Assembly: GCF_040256645.1 (NCBI RefSeq)
Contig: NZ_CP158281.1
Span: 1,984,001 to 2,048,000 of the forward strand
Direction: 5' to 3'
DNA length: 64,000 nt
From: Brevibacterium sp. CBA3109
GTDB lineage: Bacteria > Actinomycetota > Actinomycetes > Actinomycetales > Brevibacteriaceae
Shown: positions 36,663 through 44,048 of the stretch, in pieces
Numbering within the stretch: the stretch's first letter is position 1
How the letters are laid out: the number at the start of each line of letters is the position of its first letter
Made by a program: the position numbers and the translations under genes
Notes under the pieces: generated by a model
What the model was told of the DNA's origin: nothing
What the model saw: only the letters and a program-made list of their open reading frames with translations
Databases searched by the model: none

Positions 36663-37211
36663 TCAGACGATGATGAGCATGAGTTCCGCCGGCTCGTCAC
36701 CCGGGTTGGACAACTGATGCGGGACGTCGCCTGGTGCCTGCGCACAGTCGCCGACTCGCAGGGTGGTCCGGCGATCGATCGTGACGATTTCGATAGCGCC
36801 GGCGAGGACGAAGAAGGTCTCACGTGAGCCGCTGCGGTGCGCCGCGAACGACGCAGTTTCACAGTGCGGATCAAGTTTGTAGTGAACGACTTCCATGTTC
36901 TCCTGCGGGGCGGGAAGATCCCGCCGCTGGGTGCCCCTGCCGTATGCGCTGTGGGCGGGGATGGAGTCGCTGCTGGTGATGACCACCTCCGGTGGGGCCA
37001 GGAGCTCTCCCACATCGACGCCGAGAGCGCGGGAGAGACCCATGGCGTTAGAGACGGACGTGTCCTGTTCGCCACGTTCGATCTTCGACAAGGCTGCCCG
37101 TGAGATCCCGGCACGGACTGCGAGTTCGTTGAGCGTGAAGTCGTTGTACTTGCGGCGGGCTCTGATGCGCGCGCCGAATACTCGAGCCCCGAGGTCTTCT
37201 GTGTTCGCCAT
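36663..37211 (-). CDS. XRE family regulator with cupin domain
   Basis: Regulator of 182 aa. Residues 10-65 form a Cro/C1-type helix-turn-helix (GARIRARRKYNDFTLNELAVRAGISRAALSKIERGEQDTSV). The C-terminal half is a single cupin (HYKLDPHCETASFAAHRSGSRETFFVLAGAIEIVTIDRRTTLRVGDCAQAPGDVPHQLSNPGDEPAEL), which usually binds a small effector. Proteins of this layout often control neighbouring transport and degradation genes. It is divergent from the LctP-type permease gene, and the 78-bp region between them contains AT-rich dyads. Confidence 0.93.
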   Translation of the reverse strand: MANTEDLGARVFGARIRARRKYNDFTLNELAVRAGISRAALSKIERGEQDTSVSNAMGLSRALGVDVGELLAPPEVVITSSDSIPAHSAYGRGTQRRDLPAPQENMEVVHYKLDPHCETASFAAHRSGSRETFFVLAGAIEIVTIDRRTTLRVGDCAQAPGDVPHQLSNPGDEPAELMLIIV

Positions 37212-37226
37212 TGTGACATCATAGAT

Positions 37227-37254
37227 TATTCTTGAATAGTAGAGTGAATTCTAC
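37227..37254. promoter_or_regulatory. AT-rich dyads between XRE-cupin gene and permease
   Basis: Two adjoining inverted repeats: TATTC-TT-GAATA at 37227-37238 and GTAGA-N6-TCTAC at 37239-37254. They sit in the short divergent intergenic region and are candidate sites for the XRE-cupin protein, which could then control itself and the permease. Confidence 0.6.
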
Positions 37255-37289
37255 CAAAGCAACCTTCTTCACATGATGGACCTTCTCAT

Positions 37290-38678
37290 ATGACACCACT
37301 GCTGGCGCTTGCTCCAATTATGCTCGCCATCGCCCTGCTCATCCTCAGGCAGAGCTCGTGGATCTCCGCCACAGCCGGGGTCATCGCCGCCGGACTCTCC
37401 GTCGTCCTCTTCTTTCCGACGCCGATGTCGGTTCTGCTCGAATCCGGTGCCGACTACTTTCCGCTCATCCTCGAAGTCGCCCTCATCCTCCTCTTCGGCA
37501 TGGTGCTCGCACGGCTCCTCGAAGCGGCAGGTTCGATGGGCGAGATCTCCGCCTGGGTCGAATCAGCGGCACCCAGTCGGCCGCTCGGTGTGGCCCTCGT
37601 CGTCTTCGGCCTCGTCCCGTTCGCCGAATCAGTCACCGGCTTCGGCATCGGTGTGACGATCGGAGTCCCCGTCCTCCGACTGCTCGGATGCTCGCTGCGT
37701 CAATCGGCGATGCTCGGACTCCTGGGCCTCATCGCCGTGCCGTGGGGCGCGTTGGGGCCGGGCACGACGGTCGCGGCGGCATTGGCCGGCCTGGACGTCG
37801 ACGAGCTTGGCGTGGCGACGGCGTGGATCAATGCGATCCCTGTGGTCATCGTTGCCGCCTCGGTGATCCTCATCATGCGGCCTGGCCTCGTCTCCTGCCT
37901 CGGGATCGCCGCGACCGCCGCCCTCATGTGGGCGGGCATCCTGACGGCCAGCATTGCGATCGGCATGGCCCCGGCAGGCATCATCGGCTCACTCCTCGTC
38001 ATTGCAGTCATGGGCGGGCTCTTCATCATCCGGCGTCGCAGCACCGGCTTCACCCGGCGGCTGGGAATCGCTGTGCTGCCCTACGCAACACTGACTCTCG
38101 GACTGCTCCTTGCTCGCGCACTCCAGTCCACCTTCCCTTCGCTGCTGACTCAGATCGTCGCCTCTCCCCCGTTCTGGTTGGCTGCCGCCTGCATAATCGC
38201 GGCGTTCACGGTGGACTCTCGGCGCACCGTCACGCGTTCTGCCGTGCGCTCCTGGGCACCCATCGGGGCAGGGACAGCGGCCTTCATGCTCATGGGATGG
38301 GTCATGACGACAACCGGGATGAGTGCTGCGATCGGATCACTGGTACCTGCCGGCCTCGTCCTGCTCACGCCCTGGCTGACCGCCACAGGAGCTGTGGTCA
38401 CCGGCTCGAACACCGGCGCCAACTCAATGTTCACCGGCACCATTGACGCGGTCGCCGCCGCATCCCACATCTCGTCCCTGCCCGTGGTTGCCGCAGGGAA
38501 CGCAGCCGGCTCACTCGCTGCGCTGGCTGCTCCCCCACGTGTGGCGATGTCGGTGCAGATGGCCGATCCCTCCGGGCCCGCCTCGGCGAGTGACATCGGC
38601 TGGGTTCAGGGCCGAGCATTGGCCGTGGCTGGAGCCAACGCCCTCTGCCTCGGACTCTGGATCCAGTTCATGGCCTGA
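37290..38678 (+). CDS. L-lactate permease (LctP) family transporter
   Basis: Secondary transporter of 462 aa with about 12-13 predicted helices. It belongs to the LctP family (TC 2.A.14), shown by VFGLVPFAESVTGFGIGVTIGVPVLRLLG, GALGPGTTVAAALAGLD, and the C-terminal TGSNTGANSMFT followed by AAGNAAGSLAALAAPPRVAM. Known members carry L-lactate or glycolate. Here the gene is linked to a creatinase-like hydrolase and not to lactate dehydrogenase genes, so a different small carboxylate or amino acid derivative is possible. The ribosome site before ATG 37290 is weak. Confidence 0.85.
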   Translation: MTPLLALAPIMLAIALLILRQSSWISATAGVIAAGLSVVLFFPTPMSVLLESGADYFPLILEVALILLFGMVLARLLEAAGSMGEISAWVESAAPSRPLGVALVVFGLVPFAESVTGFGIGVTIGVPVLRLLGCSLRQSAMLGLLGLIAVPWGALGPGTTVAAALAGLDVDELGVATAWINAIPVVIVAASVILIMRPGLVSCLGIAATAALMWAGILTASIAIGMAPAGIIGSLLVIAVMGGLFIIRRRSTGFTRRLGIAVLPYATLTLGLLLARALQSTFPSLLTQIVASPPFWLAAACIIAAFTVDSRRTVTRSAVRSWAPIGAGTAAFMLMGWVMTTTGMSAAIGSLVPAGLVLLTPWLTATGAVVTGSNTGANSMFTGTIDAVAAASHISSLPVVAAGNAAGSLAALAAPPRVAMSVQMADPSGPASASDIGWVQGRALAVAGANALCLGLWIQFMA

Positions 38679-38743
38679 GGCCAAGCCGAAGAGCAGCTGC
38701 GGGCATGGGAACGGCCATGGATCCGAGATCACCGAGGCTCAGG

Positions 38744-40072
38744 TCAGACCCGGATGAGCTCGCGCGGGAACGCAGTGAAAGTGTCACAGCCGCTGTCGGT
38801 GATGAGGATTGACTCGGACAGCTCGTACCCGTACCCGTTCATCCACATGCCGCAGATGAGGTGGAAGGTCATTCCCGCCTCGAGGAACTGATCGTCCTCG
38901 GTCCTGATCGAGATCGTGCGCTCGCCCCAATCGGGCGGATATCCGATCCCGATGGAGTACCCCAGACGGCTCGGCTTCTCCAATCCAGCCAGCGCCAACA
39001 CCCGATTCCACGTCCGGGCGAGTTCAGCGGTGGGGACCTCGGGCGCGGCGACGTCGAGCACCGCAGCCAGCGCCTCGGCGACGACGCCTTCGAGACGGAT
39101 GAGCTCCTGCTTCGGCTTTCCCACCACGGCGGTCCGCGCCAGGGGCACGTGATAACGGCGGTGGACGCCGGCCAGCTCAATGCTCACCGACTCGTCGTCG
39201 ATGAATCTGCGGTCCGTCCAGCTCAGATGCGGAGTGTCCGCACTCTCCCCCGTCGGCAGCAGCGGAACGATGGCCGGGTAGTCACCCCAGGCGCTGCCGC
39301 GCCCGCGAGCCTGCGCGGCCGCGATCTCCGCGGCCACCTCGTTCTGCGCGACGCCGACCCCAATCGTGCCCAGCGCTGCGTTCATCGACTCCGTGGTCAC
39401 CTCGGCGGCAGTGCGCATCAGCGCAACCTCTGCCGGGGACTTGATCGCCCGGATCCAGTTCACCAGTTCGAAGGAGTCGACCAGCCTCCACTCAGGAACG
39501 CCGTTGACCAGCGATCGGAAAGCGCGCGGAGAGAAGAAATGCGAGTCCATCTCGACTCCGACCGGCGAGGAGGACGCGCGGGCGACCTCCCAGCGCTGCC
39601 GCAGCGCGAAGGACACCCAGTCGAACGGGTGGATGTGGGGCCTCTGCACATACCGTTCGGGATAGCCGACGATGTCCTCGGGCGGCAGCCACGAGGTATG
39701 TGTGGCTCCCCTGGCATCCATGTCTCGCAGGAACAGGGTGAGTGGACCCGCGGCCGGAACGAACAGGAGCTGCGGGGTGTAGAACGACCACGCGTTGTAA
39801 CCGGTCAGGTAGTAGATATTGGCGGGGTCCGTGACAATGAGCGCAGACAGCCCCTGGTCGATCATCCGATCGCGCACCGAGGCGATGCGCCCCAGATATT
39901 CGTCCGCGGAGAAGAACAGATCGTTCGCCCCGATCGTGTCGACCTCGCCCGGCCGAGGCTGGGGACGAGCCCTGACTTCCTGCCCCGCTCGCCCCTGCTC
40001 GGCGCCGGGCCGCATTCCCTGGACATCCGGCCGGTTGTCTTCTCCGGCGTAGAACAGCTCACCCTCATTCAT
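38744..40072 (-). CDS. Ectoine hydrolase-like (DoeA/EutD) M24 family protein
   Basis: Pita-bread-fold protein of about 442 aa. It has strong family marks of ectoine hydrolase DoeA/EutD: MDARGATHTSWLPPEDIVGYPERYVQRPHIHPFDWV, GYSIGIGYPPDWGERTISIR and GCDTFTAFPRELI. DoeA opens the ectoine ring. The aminopeptidase-type metal ligands appear replaced: IELAG where Asp is usual, YHVPLART lacking the second Asp, GYSIG where GHGIG is usual, HLICG for IEPG. This points to a metal-free, creatinase-like hydrolase. ATG 40072 is a tentative start with a poor ribosome site; the first 40 residues are charged and variable. Convergent with the permease, divergent from the Lrp gene. Confidence 0.84.
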   Translation of the reverse strand: MNEGELFYAGEDNRPDVQGMRPGAEQGRAGQEVRARPQPRPGEVDTIGANDLFFSADEYLGRIASVRDRMIDQGLSALIVTDPANIYYLTGYNAWSFYTPQLLFVPAAGPLTLFLRDMDARGATHTSWLPPEDIVGYPERYVQRPHIHPFDWVSFALRQRWEVARASSSPVGVEMDSHFFSPRAFRSLVNGVPEWRLVDSFELVNWIRAIKSPAEVALMRTAAEVTTESMNAALGTIGVGVAQNEVAAEIAAAQARGRGSAWGDYPAIVPLLPTGESADTPHLSWTDRRFIDDESVSIELAGVHRRYHVPLARTAVVGKPKQELIRLEGVVAEALAAVLDVAAPEVPTAELARTWNRVLALAGLEKPSRLGYSIGIGYPPDWGERTISIRTEDDQFLEAGMTFHLICGMWMNGYGYELSESILITDSGCDTFTAFPRELIRV

Positions 40073-40114
40073 AACTACATTCTGGTGAGCCGCATCACAC
40101 CGTGTCAATGACTG

Positions 40115-40128
40115 CAACACGCGTGTTG
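40115..40128. promoter_or_regulatory. Perfect 14-bp palindrome CAACACGCGTGTTG
   Basis: Uninterrupted palindrome 43 bp upstream of the ectoine-hydrolase-like start codon, in the divergent intergenic region. It is a candidate operator or part of that gene's promoter control. Confidence 0.6.
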
Positions 40129-40140
40129 TCGAGGGTGGAA

Positions 40141-40213
40141 ATGCGAATTCATGACGAATCCAGAATGATTGTTTTTCAGATTCGACTGAATTCGCATGCG
40201 ACGATGCGTATTC
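40141..40213. promoter_or_regulatory. Long interrupted dyad upstream of Lrp gene
   Basis: ATGCGAATTC at 40141-40150 is mirrored exactly by GAATTCGCAT at 40188-40197. Inner CGAATC (40155-40160) and GATTCG (40179-40184) extend the symmetry to arms of about 19-20 bp. A third related half-site, ATGCGTATTC, is at 40204-40213. The spacing over several helical turns suits the octameric wrapping typical of Lrp/AsnC proteins. Confidence 0.72.
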
Positions 40214-40264
40214 CAGCTGAAACAATGGTAGATTATGCTGAGACCCAAATCACGGAGGTGAAGA

Positions 40265-40750
40265 ATGGCCCACTTGATGCCGAGCGGAAGCAATCACCGC
40301 CTGGGCAATCTCGACGAGAAATCGAAAGCGATCATCGTCGAGTTGCAGCACGATGGACGCAAGTCCTATTCCGCCATCGGCAAATCCGTCGGGCTGTCGG
40401 AAGCTGCCGTCCGTCAGCGGGTCTCCAGGCTCATCGAATCCGGCGTCATGGAAATCGTCGCCGTCACCGATCCTCTGAGTCTGGGCTTCGCCCGACAGGC
40501 CATGGTGGGAGTCAAGGTTCGGGGCGACATCTCCAAGGTCGCCGACCGACTTCACGGATACGATGAGATCGACTATCTCGTCGTGACCGCGGGGTCCTTC
40601 GACCTCTTGGTCGAGATCGTCTGCGAATCAGATCGCCACCTGATCGAATTCGTCAACCAAGAGCTCCGTTCAATCGACGCAGTCGTGGACACGGAGCTCT
40701 TCATGTACCTCTCACTCGAAAAGCAAAAATACAATTGGGGGACGCGATGA
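40265..40750 (+). CDS. Lrp/AsnC family transcriptional regulator
   Basis: Regulator of 161 aa. The N-terminal helix-turn-helix is LDEKSKAIIVELQHDGRKSYSAIGKSVGLSEAAVRQRVSRLIESGVM. The C-terminal RAM domain (MVGVKVRGDISKVADRLHGYDEIDYLVVTAGSFDLLVEIVCESDRHLIEFVNQELRSIDAVVDTE) senses amino acids or related compounds. It has a good AGGTGAAG site, overlaps the aminotransferase gene by 4 bp and is divergent from the ectoine-hydrolase-like gene. In ectoine degradation clusters an AsnC-type regulator, DoeX, is usual, which matches this context. Confidence 0.94.
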   Translation: MAHLMPSGSNHRLGNLDEKSKAIIVELQHDGRKSYSAIGKSVGLSEAAVRQRVSRLIESGVMEIVAVTDPLSLGFARQAMVGVKVRGDISKVADRLHGYDEIDYLVVTAGSFDLLVEIVCESDRHLIEFVNQELRSIDAVVDTELFMYLSLEKQKYNWGTR

Positions 40751-42138
40751 CAGAGAATGTCACCAGAGCTGGCACCGGCTATCAGGATGCCATCCGCAAC
40801 AACGTGTGGATGCATATGTCACCGCACCAGTCACTGTTCAATGGTGGTGAAGCACCGATCATCACTCGTGGCGAAGGCCACCACATCTTCGACGACAAGG
40901 GCAAGAAGTACCTTGATGGTCTGGCCGGACTATTCACAGTCCAGGTTGGCCACGGTCGCGAGGAGATCGCGAAGGCAATGTACGATCAGGCGCTGAAGCT
41001 GCCGTTCATGCCGCTGTGGTCCTTCGCCCACCCGCAGGCCATTGAGGTCTCCGAGCGCCTTGCGAGCTTCGCCCCGGGCGACCTCAACCGCGTCTTCCTC
41101 ACCTCCGGCGGCGGTGACTCGGTCGAGTCCGCGATGAAGTTGGCGAAGAACTACTTCAAGATCACAGGCAAGCCGGGCAAGCACAAGATCATCTCGCGCG
41201 CCACGGCTTACCACGGCACCCCACACGGTGCCCTGTCCGTGACCTCACTGCCGGATCTGCGCGAACAGTTCGCGCCCTTGGTGCCTGGTGCGATCAAGGT
41301 GCCCAACACGAACTTCTACCGTTCGCCGCAGCCCTACGCCCACGATGAGAAGGCCTTCGGCCGCTGGGCAGCCGACCGCATCGCCGAGGCCATCGAGTTT
41401 GAGGGCGCCGATTCGGTCGCGGCCGTCTTCCTCGAGCCTGTGCAGAACTCCGGAGGTTGCTTCCCGCCGCCCCCCGGATACTTCGATCGGGTGCGCGAGA
41501 TCTGCGACGAGTACGACGTGCTCATGGTCTCCGACGAAACCATCTGTGCCTATGGCCGCATCGGCGACATGTTCGCCTGCAACGATTTCGGCTATGTCCC
41601 CGACATCATCACGAGCGCCAAGGGCATCACCTCCGGCTACGCTCCGCTGGGTGCGATGATCGCCTCGGATCGTCTGTTCGAGCCGTTCGGCCCCGGTGGA
41701 GAAGAAACCTTCTACCACGGCTACACCTTCGGCGGTCACCCCGTCGCCTGTGCCGCCGCGATGGCGAACTTCGACGTGTTCGAAAAGGAGAAGCTCAACG
41801 ACCACGTCCATGAGAACGCAGCCGCGTTCAAGTTCACGCTCGAGAAGCTCAAGGACCTGCCGATCGTCGGTGACGTTCGCGGTGAGGGCTTCTTCTACGG
41901 CATCGAACTCGTCAAGGATCGTGACACCAAGGAGTCCTTCACCGAGGAGGAGTCGGAGCGCATCCTCAAGAACTTCGTGTCCGCGAAGATGTACGAAAAC
42001 GGCCTGTACTGCCGCGCCGATGACCGTGGAGACCCAGTCATCCAGCTCTCGCCTCCGCTGACCGTGGGTCAGAAGGAGTTCGATGAGATGGAGCAGATCA
42101 TCCGCGGCGTCCTCTCAGAAGCCTGGACGAAGCTCTGA
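40747..42138 (+). CDS. Class III PLP-dependent aminotransferase
   Basis: Omega-aminotransferase of 463 aa. PLP-binding landmarks are SGGGDSVESAMKLAKNYF, ATAYHGTPHGALSV, FLEPVQNSGGCFPPPPGYF, LMVSDETICAYGRIG and the Schiff-base lysine in DIITSAKGITSGYAPLGA. The sequence resembles putrescine/beta-alanine/aspartate-type family members such as mycobacterial Rv3329 more than typical diaminobutyrate DoeD proteins. Its amino donor is therefore open. The ATG at 40747 overlaps the Lrp stop (ATGA), so Lrp probably controls it. A terminator follows. Confidence 0.92.
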   Translation: MTENVTRAGTGYQDAIRNNVWMHMSPHQSLFNGGEAPIITRGEGHHIFDDKGKKYLDGLAGLFTVQVGHGREEIAKAMYDQALKLPFMPLWSFAHPQAIEVSERLASFAPGDLNRVFLTSGGGDSVESAMKLAKNYFKITGKPGKHKIISRATAYHGTPHGALSVTSLPDLREQFAPLVPGAIKVPNTNFYRSPQPYAHDEKAFGRWAADRIAEAIEFEGADSVAAVFLEPVQNSGGCFPPPPGYFDRVREICDEYDVLMVSDETICAYGRIGDMFACNDFGYVPDIITSAKGITSGYAPLGAMIASDRLFEPFGPGGEETFYHGYTFGGHPVACAAAMANFDVFEKEKLNDHVHENAAAFKFTLEKLKDLPIVGDVRGEGFFYGIELVKDRDTKESFTEEESERILKNFVSAKMYENGLYCRADDRGDPVIQLSPPLTVGQKEFDEMEQIIRGVLSEAWTKL

Positions 42139-42194
42139 TCGCAGTCGTGCTCGCAGCTTGCGACCTGGCCACAGGCTGAACAAGCACTCACACA

Positions 42195-42236
42195 GAAGCG
42201 GCCCCGTCTCCTCATCCGAGGAGTCGGGGCCGCTTC
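42195..42236. terminator. Bidirectional terminator between aminotransferase and glyS
   Basis: 19-bp stem (42195-42213 with 42218-42236) with one T-T mismatch and loop ATCC, followed by TTGCTGTT on the plus strand. It separates convergent genes. Confidence 0.9.
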
Positions 42237-42302
42237 TTGCTGTTGGAACCAGCTCAGTCGCCTTGGAATGCGTCTGACACGAGCCGAGGCCGTGCCAGAC
42301 CT

Positions 42303-42338
42303 CGAATCCGAATCAGACGCCGAATCCGAATCAGACGC
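42303..42338. repeat. 18-bp tandem duplication spanning the glyS stop codon
   Basis: Two identical 18-bp units, CGAATCCGAATCAGACGC, at 42303-42320 and 42321-42338. On the glyS strand each unit contains GTC TGA, so the stop codon (42331-42333) is duplicated in frame 18 bp downstream at 42313-42315. Member of the stop-codon repeat group. Confidence 0.92.
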
Positions 42339-43710
42339 CGAGGTGCTCGGCCAGGTAGTTCTCGACCTGATCGAGGCTGACGCGCTCCTGGCTCATGTCA
42401 TCACGCTTGCGGATCGTGACCGCGTTGTCGTCGAGCGAGTCGAAGTCGAACGTGATGCACAGCGGGGTGCCGATCTCGTCCTGACGACGGTAGCGACGAC
42501 CGATCGCACCGGCATCGTCGAAGTCGATGTTCCAACGCTTGCGCAGCCGGGCAGCGAGCTCCTTAGCCTGCGGGGACAGCTTCTCGTTGCGACTCAGAGG
42601 CAGCACGGCGGCCTTGATCGGAGCCAGGCGCGGATCGAGCTTGAGCACGATGCGCTTGTCGACGCCGCCCTTCGTGTTCGGGGCCTCGTCCTCGAAGTAG
42701 GCGTCGACGAGGAATGCCATCATCGACCGGGTCAGGCCGAAGGAAGGTTCGATGACATAAGGAGTGAAGCGTTCACCGCTGGCCTGGTCGAAGTACTGCA
42801 GCTTCGCGCCCGATGCCTCGGTGTGGGTGCCCAGGTCGTAGTCGGTGCGGTTGGCCACACCCATGAGCTCGCCCCATTCCGATCCCTGGAAGCCGAAGCG
42901 GTACTCGACGTCGATCGTGCCGGACGAATAGTGTGCCCGGTCGTCTTCAGGGACGTCGAGGCGACGCACGTTGTCTTCGCTGATTCCCAGATCGAGGAAC
43001 CAGTTCCAGCAGGCTTCGATCCATTCGCGATAGTAATCGTCGGCCTCTTCGGGGCGGACGAAGTACTCGATCTCCATCTGCTCGAACTCGCGGGTGCGGA
43101 AGATGAAGTTTCCGGGAGTGATCTCGTTGCGGAATGCCTTGCCGATCTGGCCGATGCCGAACGGCGGCTTCTTCCGTGCCGCGGTGATGACGTTGTTGAA
43201 GTTCACGAAGATGCCCTGAGCGGTCTCCGGGCGCAGGTAGTAAAGGCCTGCATCCGAGTCGACAGGGCCCAGGAAGGTCTTGACCAGGCCGGAGAACTCC
43301 TGCGGCTCGGTCCACTGTCCGCGTGTTCCGCAGTCGGGGCAGACGACGTCGGCCATCCCGTTCTCGGGCGCCTTGGAGTGCTTGGCCTCATAGGCCTCGA
43401 CGAGGTGGTCCTCGCGGTGGCGCTTGTGGCAGTTGAGGCATTCGACGAGCGGATCGACGAAGGTCTCCACATGTCCGGAGGCCTCCCATACGCGCTTGGG
43501 CAGGATGATGGAGGAGTCGAGTCCGACAACGTCTTCACGACCGCGGACGAAGGTCTGCCACCACTGGGACTTGATGTTGTCCTTGAGCTCAACGCCCAAT
43601 GGCCCGTAGTCCCAGGCCGAACGGGATCCGCCATAGATCTCTCCGGCTTGGAAGACGAATCCTCTGCGTTTGGCCAGGGCGATGACGGCATCCAACTTGG
43701 ACTGTGCCAC
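42331..43710 (-). CDS. glyS: Glycyl-tRNA synthetase, homodimeric type
   Basis: Class II synthetase of 459 aa that charges tRNA-Gly; the single-chain form found in Gram-positives and eukaryotes. Landmarks are [50 protein letters not shown] (motif 2 region), [25 protein letters not shown], and [21 protein letters not shown] followed by the anticodon-binding domain. GTG start at 43710 with AGGAGAA upstream. I saw no T-box in the leader. The last codons lie in an 18-bp duplication. Confidence 0.97.
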   Translation of the reverse strand: MAQSKLDAVIALAKRRGFVFQAGEIYGGSRSAWDYGPLGVELKDNIKSQWWQTFVRGREDVVGLDSSIILPKRVWEASGHVETFVDPLVECLNCHKRHREDHLVEAYEAKHSKAPENGMADVVCPDCGTRGQWTEPQEFSGLVKTFLGPVDSDAGLYYLRPETAQGIFVNFNNVITAARKKPPFGIGQIGKAFRNEITPGNFIFRTREFEQMEIEYFVRPEEADDYYREWIEACWNWFLDLGISEDNVRRLDVPEDDRAHYSSGTIDVEYRFGFQGSEWGELMGVANRTDYDLGTHTEASGAKLQYFDQASGERFTPYVIEPSFGLTRSMMAFLVDAYFEDEAPNTKGGVDKRIVLKLDPRLAPIKAAVLPLSRNEKLSPQAKELAARLRKRWNIDFDDAGAIGRRYRRQDEIGTPLCITFDFDSLDDNAVTIRKRDDMSQERVSLDQVENYLAEHLGV

Positions 43711-44048
43711 GTTAATTCTCCTTGAGGTAGTTCGCCGACGGCCGGCTGCCGTGGCTCGCAGATACAGCCTATCTGTTCAGCTCCAGTCCGAGGGGATGCC
43801 CCCATGGGCGACGGAACTCACACTTTCTCCGGGCCTGAGAAACACCTCGGCGGGCGTGTGGCATGTAGCATTGAGGTACACCCAAACCTTTCTCCGTACT
43901 GACGGTTTTCACGTCTGTCCAAGCAAACCTTGGATCTCATACGGTTTCGGCCCGGATTGCTCACGATGATTGCACAAGCGGCCGCAGGGTAGATCGCCAC
44001 TAAAGTCATCTGCGATCAAGTGTGTGCCGACGTGAGAGAGAAAAACTC
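43711..44048. other. Gene-free divergent promoter region, 338 bp
   Basis: This space separates glyS from the DEAD-box helicase gene and must hold both promoters. The half next to the helicase is relatively AT-rich for the window and could be a long 5' untranslated region, as cold-shock helicase genes often have. I see no conserved open frame, no T-box element and no strong terminator here. Confidence 0.5.

Noticed and set aside
38679..38743. Terminator between permease and hydrolase genes
   Set aside because: Only a short CATGG/CCATG stem without tail; too weak to call.
42268..43725. 485-codon plus-strand frame opposite glyS
   Set aside because: Mirror of glyS codon bias; glyS is complete with all motifs, and the antisense start lies beyond a terminator without a ribosome site.
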